This document shows, piece by piece, positions 19,263-26,707 of a DNA stretch of 49,559 nucleotides; the stretch's first letter is position 1; the number at the start of each line of letters is the position of its first letter. Origin of the DNA: a virus. The notes beneath the pieces are model-generated. The model made no database searches, was not told the DNA's origin, and worked only from the letters and a program-made list of their open reading frames with translations. Both the position numbers and the translations under genes were made by a program. The stretch lies in the IMG/VR virus record IMGVR_UViG_3300047379_000481, positions 1 through 49,559 of that record; one strand, written 5' to 3'.

Positions 19263-19335
19263 AGCCCCCGACAAGATTTGAACTTGCGACAACCGCTTTA
19301 CAAAAGCGGTGCTCTACCAGCTGAGCTACAGGGGC
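19263..19335 (-). tRNA. tRNA-Thr (anticodon TGT)
   Basis: A 73-nt tRNA on the minus strand. The acceptor GCCCCTG pairs with CGGGGGC, the D arm is GCTCAGCTGGTAGAGC, the anticodon loop TTTGTAA carries TGT between CCGCT and AGCGG, and the T arm has GTTCAAATC. Its first ten bases overlap the end of cpeT, whose stop is the TAG at tRNA positions 8-10. Confidence 0.9.
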
Positions 19336-19868
19336 ATACGTTTGAATTGAAACTCTCCAAAACGACCACCCCATACTTGGTCTACAGTTCCTACAAGGAA
19401 TCCACGATCAACCACATTATAAAAGTCTACGCCAAGAGTTGCCTCATTTCTGACATAGGTCATTTGATCTACCTTGTAGGGAACCAAGCACTCACAACCG
19501 TCAATAGAACCGTTAAATTGGTTTTTATTTGGGTCGTAAGTCATAATTGTATCACACTTTTGCTTGTGTGTCAACCCTTTGTCGTACTTGATTTGATCTA
19601 GATTTAGAGCACCCAAATAACGCCATTTCTCGAAATCATAGTTAAGAACCCTAATTTGACCATTAGGGTCTTCAATTGCTTCTACAATAAACTGCCTGTA
19701 AGGGGCATGTAGTTGATAATTGTAAGCTTGTTCGCCATAGAACATAGCGTCCGTTCCAGGTACTTTGTGGTGCTGTAGGCGCACCATAGCAAACCTAGCG
19801 GGATTTGAAAATGCCTGGACTTTGTTCTCCCATGTTCCTTCAAACCATTCTATAAATTGTTCAATCAT
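19326..19868 (-). CDS. cpeT: CpeT/CpcT-type phycobiliprotein bilin lyase
   Basis: From the ATG at 19868 the 180-residue protein reads MIEQFIEWFEGTWENKVQAF and contains FSNPARFAMVRL, YQLHAPYRQFIVEAI and NEATLGVDFYNVVDRGFLVG. These are hallmarks of CpcT/CpeT lyases, which attach bilin chromophores to phycobiliprotein cysteines. This start overlaps the upstream gene by 8 bases; an in-frame ATG 39 bp earlier is less likely. Cyanophages carry cpeT as an auxiliary gene thought to maintain or alter host light harvesting. The stop codon lies within tRNA-Thr, so RNase P cleavage of the tRNA would remove the end of this mRNA. Confidence 0.88.
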   Translation of the reverse strand: MIEQFIEWFEGTWENKVQAFSNPARFAMVRLQHHKVPGTDAMFYGEQAYNYQLHAPYRQFIVEAIEDPNGQIRVLNYDFEKWRYLGALNLDQIKYDKGLTHKQKCDTIMTYDPNKNQFNGSIDGCECLVPYKVDQMTYVRNEATLGVDFYNVVDRGFLVGTVDQVWGGRFGEFQFKRMPL

Positions 19869-20127
19869 CTTTAGGTAATAGTTCAGGATCATTAACTTCA
19901 ATATCAAACATCAGAGGATTACATTCCTCTTCCACAAGATATGAAGAGCACTTATATAATTCTTCATCATCCCAATCACGACCTTGCAATGCTTCAGTCT
20001 GAACTGATGGATGCTCTTGAATAATTAATGGCAATTCGTCAAATGTATACGGGATACCTTGTATGAAATACATACGCACCACCATACCCATGTAAAAAAC
20101 ATATGCTTGAGATAATGAGTATTTCAT
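19861..20127 (-). CDS. Conserved-looking hypothetical protein (88 aa)
   Basis: The N-terminus MKYSLSQAYVFYMGMVVRMY is hydrophobic and aromatic; the C-terminus is strongly acidic (DWDDEELY, EVNDPELLPKDD). No family is recognised. It is the first gene after a paired early and late promoter and is translationally coupled to cpeT, so it is likely made with the bilin lyase and the tRNAs. A peripheral membrane association is possible but not shown. Confidence 0.7.
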   Translation of the reverse strand: MKYSLSQAYVFYMGMVVRMYFIQGIPYTFDELPLIIQEHPSVQTEALQGRDWDDEELYKCSSYLVEEECNPLMFDIEVNDPELLPKDD

Positions 20128-20145
20128 AACATTTTGACCACATTT

Positions 20146-20152
20146 TATTTAG
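20146..20152 (-). promoter_or_regulatory. Late promoter motif (CTAAATA)
   Basis: The minus strand reads GACTAAATAAAATG 18 bp before the 88-aa gene start. CTAAATA is the variant of the T4 late motif that recurs at several structural gene starts in this window. Confidence 0.55.
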
Positions 20153-20168
20153 TCGCCAACATGTTGTT

Positions 20169-20197
20169 ATTATATCACACAAACATTCCTTTGTCAC
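20169..20197 (-). promoter_or_regulatory. Sigma-70-type promoter for the cpeT/tRNA operon
   Basis: On the minus strand GTGACA and TATAAT are separated by exactly 17 bp. The -35 lies inside the end of the glutaredoxin-like gene and the late motif sits about 17 bp downstream of the -10, giving an early/late pair. Confidence 0.65.
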
Positions 20198-20411
20198 TCA
20201 TGTAATGAAGTGTGTCATGCAAGTTACCAAGGTGCTTGGCACCAATAGAAACTTGTGGATATGTAGCTTCTTCTCCAAACTCTGCTTCAAATGCTCTTTG
20301 AGTAAAATGTTCATTGAGTTTATACTCAAGAAACTCACCACCCATCGACTTAAGTAGTGCTGCAATACGCTGACACTCTTGACTACCGTTAGAATAGATT
20401 ACTGCTGTCAT
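20175..20411 (-). CDS. Glutaredoxin-like protein lacking the CxxC pair
   Basis: The 78-residue protein has the glutaredoxin layout: MTAVIYSNGSQECQRIAALL, a cis-proline TYPQVSIG, and GNLHDTLHYM for the GG..D region. The active-site pair is absent: the loop reads SNGSQEC with a single cysteine at residue 12. This resembles the Grx-like proteins of T4-type cyanophages that may not be classical dithiol reductases. It overlaps the 50-aa gene above by an ATGA. Monothiol or structural roles are possible. A canonical CTYC glutaredoxin is encoded elsewhere at 45.8 kb. Confidence 0.7.
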   Translation of the reverse strand: MTAVIYSNGSQECQRIAALLKSMGGEFLEYKLNEHFTQRAFEAEFGEEATYPQVSIGAKHLGNLHDTLHYMSDKGMFV

Positions 20412-20560
20412 TTATTTACGTGGTTGTATTCGATTACAATTTTTTCGTGTTGAGTTTTCTTATCGGTGCAAATATAATGCTTGACTTCACCCCCTAATAT
20501 TCTGCATATATTATCTAGTTGCATTTCAAGTGCAAAGTTTTTATCATTTTTGAACTTCAT
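20408..20560 (-). CDS. Small hypothetical protein (50 aa)
   Basis: This short ORF starts MKFKNDKNFALEMQLDNICR and ends EYNHVNK. It overlaps the upstream 70-aa gene by 17 bases and the glutaredoxin-like gene by ATGA, so it fills the only gap in the operon with in-phase coupling. The composition is charged, with two cysteines, and no domain is recognised. Coupling on both sides is the main evidence that it is real. Confidence 0.6.
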   Translation of the reverse strand: MKFKNDKNFALEMQLDNICRILGGEVKHYICTDKKTQHEKIVIEYNHVNK

Positions 20561-20756
20561 TAGGGCGTCCTCCAATAGCATCCCACATTTCTTGTACCAT
20601 ATCTACTGCTGGTGGTGTCTGATAATGTTGCGCTGGTTGCGATTGCCACTTATCAATTGCTTCCTGTGTAGGTATACTAATACGAAAAGGAATATCATCT
20701 TTGATAAATTCCTCATTCATATCAATATATGTTTGAGGGGTGATCTTAATTGTCAT
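20544..20756 (-). CDS. Hypothetical protein (70 aa)
   Basis: The sequence MTIKITPQTYIDMNEEFIKD leads into IPFRISIPTQEAIDKWQSQP and a C-terminal MVQEMWDAIGGRP. No family is recognised. It overlaps its upstream neighbour by 4 bases (ATGA) and continues a compact run of five tiny genes between the homing-endonuclease region and cpeT. Confidence 0.65.
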   Translation of the reverse strand: MTIKITPQTYIDMNEEFIKDDIPFRISIPTQEAIDKWQSQPAQHYQTPPAVDMVQEMWDAIGGRPNEVQK

Positions 20757-20884
20757 AACCGTTCTTGCTCTGGGTTAAGATTTTTCACGAATTGCACGGG
20801 GTCCTTTTCTGACTTGTGTACCCAATGATAGCGCATCATCTCGAAAATAGGATCCCACATGGGGATACAGACATAATCAGTCAT
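20753..20884 (-). CDS. Very small hypothetical protein (43 aa)
   Basis: I place the start at the ATG at 20884 (MTDYVCIPMWDPIFEMMRYH), which overlaps the upstream stop by 8 bases; a longer reading would run deep into the upstream gene. The motif W-D-P-I-F-E-M-M-R-Y-H-W resembles a second protein in the window (MCIPTMDYIVW at 21.3 kb). No function is known to me. Confidence 0.6.
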   Translation of the reverse strand: MTDYVCIPMWDPIFEMMRYHWVHKSEKDPVQFVKNLNPEQERL

Positions 20885-21191
20885 GTTGTCTCCAGTCATC
20901 AGGTTTATCTCGTCGGAACCAGTCTTTGATGTCATCTGCACCATCGAATCTAGTCTTGTGGTTGGATGGGTCAGGATCACCTAAACCCATCCTATTCAAA
21001 AAATCATCGGTACTACCTTCCTCAATATTTTGTGCTGATTGGCGTCTCGCCATCTTTAACATCTCATTTGCTGTTGTGTTTGCTTTTGCTAATTTTTGTG
21101 CCCAAATGATGTCATCTAGTTTTACATCGTCATTATTTGCTATTCGTTTACAAATAAATTCCAGTCGTAGTCGGTATTGTGTAGATAGCAT
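20877..21191 (-). CDS. Conserved cyanophage hypothetical protein (104 aa)
   Basis: The start is taken as the ATG at 21191 (MLSTQYRLRLEFICKRIANN); a TTG twelve bases earlier is an alternative. The protein is helical and charged (KLDDIIWAQKLAKANTTANE, then ARRQSAQNIEEGS) with an acidic tail (DPDPSNHK, DDIKDWFRRDK). I know this type of sequence from T4-like cyanophages but not its function. A CTAAATA late motif lies 24 bp upstream, so it is probably expressed late with structural genes. Confidence 0.7.
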   Translation of the reverse strand: MLSTQYRLRLEFICKRIANNDDVKLDDIIWAQKLAKANTTANEMLKMARRQSAQNIEEGSTDDFLNRMGLGDPDPSNHKTRFDGADDIKDWFRRDKPDDWRQHD

Positions 21192-21214
21192 ACGCTCACT
21201 CAATTTCCCTCTAG

Positions 21215-21221
21215 TATTTAG
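21215..21221 (-). promoter_or_regulatory. Late promoter motif (CTAAATA)
   Basis: The minus strand reads GTAACTAAATACTAGAGG. The motif is 24 bp from the ATG of the 104-aa gene and follows immediately after the repeat that ends the homing-endonuclease segment. Confidence 0.55.
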
Positions 21222-21231
21222 TTACATCAAC

Positions 21232-21249
21232 CTTTTTGGAGATTTTTTG
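21232..21249 (-). repeat. 18-bp direct repeat, left copy
   Basis: The plus strand reads CTTTTTGGAGATTTTTTG, identical to positions 22483-22500 and in the same orientation. The two copies bracket the homing endonuclease and the 94-aa ORF. Confidence 0.8.
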
Positions 21250-21519
21250 TCAGTAAATCTCTCCATTGATAATACCTTCACGGTTCTTTAGTTTCCATAC
21301 TATGTAATCCATTGTTGGGATACACATAGGGTTCCAACCAACAAAGGTTGTTGACTCTCTACTTGGTATCTTCCAACAGGGAGCATCATCATTTTCAAGG
21401 TCTAATGATTTACGATACTCTTCCTCACCAAACATAACAACAGCACGTTCTGCTTCATTCAAACTCTTGAAGCAATCAAAAGAATTCTTTCTAATGATAT
21501 CAGGGATGTGGTGTTTCAT
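21250..21519 (-). CDS. Hypothetical protein (89 aa; 94 aa from an earlier ATG)
   Basis: The start at 21519 (MKHHIPDIIRKNSFDCFKSL) overlaps the endonuclease stop by ATGA; an earlier ATG would lie 15 bases inside that gene. The C-terminal half contains FVGWNPMCIPTMDYIVWKLK. No family is recognised. Its stop is followed directly by the direct repeat and a late promoter for the next gene. It could be resident phage DNA or a passenger of the endonuclease cassette. Confidence 0.6.
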   Translation of the reverse strand: MKHHIPDIIRKNSFDCFKSLNEAERAVVMFGEEEYRKSLDLENDDAPCWKIPSRESTTFVGWNPMCIPTMDYIVWKLKNREGIINGEIY

Positions 21520-22457
21520 TTTACTATTGTCCATCCACGAAGAATATCTATTCTACCTCTCAACAAATTATTAAAACTGGTTGTTGGTAATCCATGTTCT
21601 CTAGCAAATGGTTTAGCACCTTTACCTTTATAAATTTTTCCTTCTGGACTTTTTACACAAAATTCTCTAAATCCTTTTGCATTTTTATATCTAGTCGCGA
21701 CTAACTTTTCACGAACTCCTGGTGCAAACGCTCCTGTTCCATTCTTATGATGCTCACTCTGCTGCTGTCTATAAACCTTTCTTCTTTCTTCACCTCCTTC
21801 ACCTTCAAATAATGCTTTTGTATTAGCACTTCTCTGTTCCTTTGTTAACCCACATATTCCAAGACCAAATTCTTTATTTTTTGCTCCTCCTTTTTTCCCC
21901 ATATCAGAACGAAGAGAATATCTCTCCTCCTCCGTCATAGACTTCCAATATTTTACACAACCACTCTCAATAGCTTTAGCACTATCAGCACTATGTTGTT
22001 CTGGAGTTCTGCCAAGAGAACCTCCATTATACTCTGGATTATCTTTCAACCACTCACCAGCCAATCTTGATTGAATCGCCAAAGCTTGATTTTTTTTTCT
22101 CTCTTCATAAGTAAGTCCACCAAGACCAATACCCATTTGCCACTGAAGTCGTGAAGATTCTGCGTTCTTTCTTCTTGCTTCTGGTGAAGGATTTGAATGA
22201 CCCTCACCACCATCAGACATATTACGAAGAATTCCAGTTCCTAAATCTTTTCTACCGAGAACAGCAATCATATACTTTTCGTGATTGAATGCTTCTTCTT
22301 CTGTAAGATTTTGTTTTAGAAAAATAATTCTATCTTTATCATCAGGAACTTTTACATTATGCTTGGAGTCATATGCTCTCTTCCCCTGACCCTTTCCAAT
22401 ATAATATGGTGTTCTATCACCTTTACGAAGATATGCGTAAGTATAAAAATAACTCAT
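21516..22457 (-). CDS. GIY-YIG homing endonuclease
   Basis: This 313-residue protein starts with a GIY-YIG nuclease core: YFYTYAYLRKGDRTPYYIGK, with an R in KGQGKRAYDSKH and the catalytic E in FNHEKYMIAVLG (about residue 59). The middle is rich in short basic repeats (EERKKNQALAIQ, EERYSLRSDMGKKGG, KEQRSANTKALF), typical of modular DNA-binding NUMOD-like segments. A C-terminal helix-turn-helix-like segment (GAKPFAREHGLPTTSFNNLL) follows. It stands free between two complete genes, with no intron, as with the Seg endonucleases of T4. Flanking direct repeats suggest mobility. Confidence 0.88.
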   Translation of the reverse strand: MSYFYTYAYLRKGDRTPYYIGKGQGKRAYDSKHNVKVPDDKDRIIFLKQNLTEEEAFNHEKYMIAVLGRKDLGTGILRNMSDGGEGHSNPSPEARRKNAESSRLQWQMGIGLGGLTYEERKKNQALAIQSRLAGEWLKDNPEYNGGSLGRTPEQHSADSAKAIESGCVKYWKSMTEEERYSLRSDMGKKGGAKNKEFGLGICGLTKEQRSANTKALFEGEGGEERRKVYRQQQSEHHKNGTGAFAPGVREKLVATRYKNAKGFREFCVKSPEGKIYKGKGAKPFAREHGLPTTSFNNLLRGRIDILRGWTIVK

Positions 22458-22482
22458 TGAATAGCAAGTGGTTGTAGTCGGT

Positions 22483-22547
22483 CTTTTTGGAGATTTTTTG
22501 GTGGCGATTTTTTTTCGGAATTTCTGTAACTGAAAGTTGATTTTCAG
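22483..22547 (-). repeat. Intergenic ~65-bp repeat, copy B (contains the 18-bp direct repeat)
   Basis: The plus strand contains GGTGGCGATTTTTTTTCGGA followed by ATTTCTGTAAC. It aligns over about 65 bp with copies at 34598-34662 and 43741-43808. As in those, it begins at the stop codon of a minus-strand gene. It also has a small hairpin, CTGAAAG/TTTTCAG. Confidence 0.75.
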
Positions 22548-23650
22548 TTGAGGAAAATTGACAGTGCTTTTACAGTCATCGTACCACCTGCAGTAACATT
22601 TAGTGTTCCTACTTTATTAACAAAGAAACTGTTACCTATTGAAGCAGTGATACCAATACCACCAGCAGATTTCATCGTCATACCCATGGCATTGGGTCCT
22701 AGCTCAAGTTTATATGTTTGTGTTGGATCAGTTGTAGCGGATGGTCCTTTAATACCGTAAATTTTTTCTTCTTTTGGACCCCAAATTGTGCTATAAGATG
22801 CTCCAGCTACCTTGGTATACATTCCACCAGTTGTAGACTCAAAGTTGAGGTTACCTAATGCTCTAACGCGATAACGTCCTTGAGCATCGACTTCATAATT
22901 ACCTTGAATTCTATGAGTAACAGTACCAACAGAGTTAATAACATGGGTAGCACCAGGTTTAGTCTGCTGATCAACAACAACTTCACCAGATCCTTTTGTA
23001 ATCTTACGACCATCAATATTTTCATTCAAAAATTCTGCATCAAAGGTGATATCACCTGCAAATACATTGAATTTACCGCTACCATCACCAACCTCGATGT
23101 TAACAAGTTCACCTGCTTTAAGAGTTAATGTCTTAACAGCATGGATGAGAACGTTATCGCCCTTAACGTTACACTCATCTCCCTGTGCTTCAATAGCAAC
23201 ACCCCCTTCGGCATAGACAGAGTATGCAGGATCTTTACTTTCGGCAGAACCTGTTCCTGTTCTACCAGATCCTGTACGTTCCGATGTTCCACCAGTTGCT
23301 TGAATTGCAATTGATCCACTAGCTTTGTGTAATTGATCACCACTATTAATAATTAATTTACCACCACAACCTGATTGACCTGGAACGCCAGTAGAGAAGG
23401 TCATGTTGCCGTTCTCGTCAAAGAACATAGCACTTTGACCGTTAGTAACGGTATAACCCCCTGGTTGACCGTCAGCACCCTCCCAACTCATGCATGTCCA
23501 ACCATCAGACACCCAGTGTACTGTTGGTTTTGCTGAACAAAATTGACCTTCTGATACTGCAGATGTTCTACCACCAGCAGGTTCTTTAACAGGTTGCCCC
23601 GAATTAGCACCTTGGTGTTGAGTGTCAGAATTATTTGATGGATGTGACAT
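22544..23650 (-). CDS. Baseplate spike-like structural protein downstream of gp5
   Basis: The ATG at 23650 shares one base with the hub gene stop (TAATG), giving 368 residues. The N-terminus is Ser/Gln-rich. The centre and C-terminus are short beta repeats (VYAEGGVAIEAQGDECNVKG, DNVLIHAVKTLTLKAGELVN, GGTMTVKALSIFLN), the pattern of a trimeric beta-helix like the T4 gp5 C-terminal needle. I infer that it forms or caps the central spike that punctures the outer membrane. A CDS for the spike separate from the gp5 OB-fold gene fits a split gp5. It is followed by repeat B. Confidence 0.6.
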   Translation of the reverse strand: MSHPSNNSDTQHQGANSGQPVKEPAGGRTSAVSEGQFCSAKPTVHWVSDGWTCMSWEGADGQPGGYTVTNGQSAMFFDENGNMTFSTGVPGQSGCGGKLIINSGDQLHKASGSIAIQATGGTSERTGSGRTGTGSAESKDPAYSVYAEGGVAIEAQGDECNVKGDNVLIHAVKTLTLKAGELVNIEVGDGSGKFNVFAGDITFDAEFLNENIDGRKITKGSGEVVVDQQTKPGATHVINSVGTVTHRIQGNYEVDAQGRYRVRALGNLNFESTTGGMYTKVAGASYSTIWGPKEEKIYGIKGPSATTDPTQTYKLELGPNAMGMTMKSAGGIGITASIGNSFFVNKVGTLNVTAGGTMTVKALSIFLN

Positions 23651-26600
23651 TATGGGCAATCAATATAGCGACCAGTTCCGATCTTAACAAGTCCTCTGCT
23701 GTTAAGATCTTCAGAGGAGAGACAGATCATGTTTGGCAACACAATAGCACCAGATCCTCCGCCACCAATTAGTTTAATAATTGGTGATTTTTCATATGTT
23801 GTTGTTCTATCTTTAATTTGAACAGAGATAACATAACCTCTATCGTCAATGATAGCAGTTGCTCTGCCTTCCTTACCATCTATGTATACCTCTGGAGCAG
23901 ACTTATATCTAATACCTGGAGAGATGAGAGTAAAAGAATCAATGATACATTGTACGTCATTTGTAGTTGCAAGATTACGCTTGTATCCTAAACCAGCTCT
24001 AGTAACTCTAACTTCAGAAACAAATCCTTTAGTATCTAGAAGGGCAATAGCAGTAGCACCGAATCCTTCGCCAGAAACGATGACTTGAGGTGCTTCAGCA
24101 TATGACTCACCCGTGTCTGTAATGGGAATACTAACAATAGATCCATCGTCTCCAGTAATAGGATTGCCTGCCTTTGGCTTGTTTGGAACATATGGATCAG
24201 GTTTGTTCGCATCATCAGCATCATCAATACCATCACCAGTAAGATCTTCAAATCCACCACTAGAGAAAATTGTTGCATCAGTTGATGCTTCAGTTCCTAG
24301 AATCTGGAATGTTAATTGTTCAGCAGGTTCTTTTCTTTCATCATCCAAGATACCAACAACAATTTGTGCTGTGTTGTCAACAATTTTAAACGATCCTGCA
24401 GTTGTACCACCAACAAAATCATCCGAGTCAACATCACCAATGATAATCCAGTCAAATTCTGTACGATCAGGGATATTTGTACTGGTAACAGTAAAGATGA
24501 TGTCTTCTCCCTCAATATATGCAGGTTTATCACTAGTAACAGAGATAGTAGGATCTGCAACAGGATTCTCTGGTCTATCAGGGAATACAATTGACTCATA
24601 GTCTGCTGCAATTTCTACATCAGCAAACGATCCAGTATCAAAGTTAACATCAGATAGATCTGAATTTCCTGGGTCAAACAGAGTAAATCTGAATGTTTGA
24701 GAAGCATTCAATTCAATATCCTCATTCATAGGAAGAGATACCGTACCACTACAGCGTGGGATGCTAATATTTTGTAGATCCCCATTTTCATCAACAAACT
24801 CTTCAGTAAGAGTCTCAAATTCAATAACCGTAACAGTTCCTGTCAAAGATGGATTAGCATCATTAATATATTCTTCTACTATATCACCAGTCAATGTATA
24901 TGTCAATACACTACCGCTAGGTACGTTAGAAGTATTAATGGTGTACGTTACTGTCCCACCACCAGCTACAATAGTTGGATCTACAATGACAGAGTATACT
25001 CTACTACCATCAAATGTGATAGGCAACACAACCTCCTCATCGTCCTCGGGGGGATCATCTGGAACGATAGGTGGAACCGAGGGATCATCGTCATCAGGTA
25101 ATTCAGGTGGAGGATCGACAGGAATTGGTACAAGAACTGGATTAAATGGTGGCGTGTCTTCTCTACCAGGACCAGGCGGTTCTGGATCTTGGTTAGGAAT
25201 AGGAATAGGTTCGTTAGGAATACCACCAACAAAAATAATCCTAGTTGGTTTGGGATCCAAGTAATCAGCTGACTCTTCGCAGTAGAATCTTTCTCCAGTA
25301 TCACCATCGGCAATATTGTCTAGAAGATTGTCTAACCAATCATCCTCATCATCTTTGCTACAGTCAGTACATTTAACAGTTGACTCTGGACAGCTACTAC
25401 TAGGACCACTACATGAGATACCTAGGAATGACATTACCTTTCCGATAGCACCACCAATCATGTTTAGAGGTGATGCTAATATTCCTAATATACTTTGCAG
25501 TGGTCCTAATATACTACTGATTAAACCTTCCAGAAGTTCTAGAATTTTGTTGACGATACCCTCAACTAGGTTGATGACAGCACAAGCAGCAGGAGAGAAC
25601 ACATCCATGATGAAGTCGAACAGCAGATTTGTTAAGAATCTTGCCAACATGTCAGTGATATTCTCAATAGAACATCCAAGTGCCTTAAGAATCTGATCAA
25701 GAACTTTCTGCACACCGTCTAATAGACGACCTTTCTTACCAATAGTCTTCTTTGTTACTTTTGGATCTGCAGGTACTTGCTCCTTCGCTTGTAGTGCTCC
25801 TTGAATGCCTAGGAGACCATCAACTAGGTTCTTGATACCCTCACGTAGATTCCTAATAATCTCGGACTGGGCACGACCCATCAGACTACGGACAAGTTTA
25901 GTAATCCTACCAATGTGATGTCTTGCAATAGATACTTTATCATACAAGAATCCATTGATCTTACTGACATAGAAGTCACCTAACTGTCCACCAGATGCTT
26001 GGTTAGCAGCGAGCATATCACCAATAATATTCTGTACCTGCTTACCAAAGTTACTCTCTGTACCACACTTGGGGTTGGCAATAGTAACACAGTTCTGGGA
26101 GCCAGTAGGATTGGTTTCACTATGCTTGCCACGCAGTGCAGCAATGATAGCAGGAGGACCCTTCTTTTCGTGTGATTTAGCAGCAGCTGGTTCGCCACCA
26201 TCTATGTTAGCACCAGTCTCTGGATCTACACCGTCTTGACTTGCTTGAGAGTAATGTGCTTGTGGTTTAACAGTGCTATCAGTATGAGTAGTGAAGTTCC
26301 TAGGTCCATCATCACCAGCAACAGGGTCAGTATTCTTAACGACAGTAGCACCAGCGGTGTGCCCAACAGACCCCATGATAATAGGTCTCTGCTTATCATT
26401 GTCAAGGAAGAAACCAATGACCCAGTTACCTGCTCGCAGCTCTGCTGTAGCACCAGTCACACCACCATCACTGAATGGTGTGGTCACAGGCATGACTACG
26501 TTTGCCCATGGTAGTTGCTCTGTCGGTGTCTTCTGACCTTCTCTTAAGTGTACGCCAACAATACGCACACGATATCTACCAGATTGTTTTGGGTCGCTTT

Positions 26601-26691
26601 CTCTCCCTGTCTCAACCTGTCCGATCCACCAGTTGAAACCATCAGCGCCTATCTGATTAGTCGATATAAATGACGATAGAACTGGATCCAT
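23650..26691 (-). CDS. gp5-like baseplate hub protein (OB-fold; no lysozyme seen)
   Basis: Residues ~20-115 match the gp5 N-terminal OB-fold: WWIGQVETGRESDPKQSGRY, VRIVGVHLREGQK, then GNWVIGFFLDNDKQRPIIMG. The remaining ~900 residues are unlike T4 gp5. They comprise an amphipathic, hydrophobic helical segment (residues ~330-430, ILELLEGLISSILGPLQSIL), a Cys cluster (~435-455), a Pro/Asp-rich linker (~500-565, PPELPDDDDPSVPPIVPDDP) and beta-rich C-terminal domains. No T4-type lysozyme domain is visible. A late motif is 18 bp upstream of the ATG. It probably forms the central hub beneath the tail tube. Confidence 0.75.
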   Translation of the reverse strand: MDPVLSSFISTNQIGADGFNWWIGQVETGRESDPKQSGRYRVRIVGVHLREGQKTPTEQLPWANVVMPVTTPFSDGGVTGATAELRAGNWVIGFFLDNDKQRPIIMGSVGHTAGATVVKNTDPVAGDDGPRNFTTHTDSTVKPQAHYSQASQDGVDPETGANIDGGEPAAAKSHEKKGPPAIIAALRGKHSETNPTGSQNCVTIANPKCGTESNFGKQVQNIIGDMLAANQASGGQLGDFYVSKINGFLYDKVSIARHHIGRITKLVRSLMGRAQSEIIRNLREGIKNLVDGLLGIQGALQAKEQVPADPKVTKKTIGKKGRLLDGVQKVLDQILKALGCSIENITDMLARFLTNLLFDFIMDVFSPAACAVINLVEGIVNKILELLEGLISSILGPLQSILGILASPLNMIGGAIGKVMSFLGISCSGPSSSCPESTVKCTDCSKDDEDDWLDNLLDNIADGDTGERFYCEESADYLDPKPTRIIFVGGIPNEPIPIPNQDPEPPGPGREDTPPFNPVLVPIPVDPPPELPDDDDPSVPPIVPDDPPEDDEEVVLPITFDGSRVYSVIVDPTIVAGGGTVTYTINTSNVPSGSVLTYTLTGDIVEEYINDANPSLTGTVTVIEFETLTEEFVDENGDLQNISIPRCSGTVSLPMNEDIELNASQTFRFTLFDPGNSDLSDVNFDTGSFADVEIAADYESIVFPDRPENPVADPTISVTSDKPAYIEGEDIIFTVTSTNIPDRTEFDWIIIGDVDSDDFVGGTTAGSFKIVDNTAQIVVGILDDERKEPAEQLTFQILGTEASTDATIFSSGGFEDLTGDGIDDADDANKPDPYVPNKPKAGNPITGDDGSIVSIPITDTGESYAEAPQVIVSGEGFGATAIALLDTKGFVSEVRVTRAGLGYKRNLATTNDVQCIIDSFTLISPGIRYKSAPEVYIDGKEGRATAIIDDRGYVISVQIKDRTTTYEKSPIIKLIGGGGSGAIVLPNMICLSSEDLNSRGLVKIGTGRYIDCP

Positions 26692-26707
26692 ACCAATACT
26701 TTTATTT

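Noticed and set aside
21516-22457. Homing endonuclease as part of an intron or an interrupted gene
   Set aside because: The genes on both sides are complete, with proper starts and stops, so the endonuclease is free-standing.
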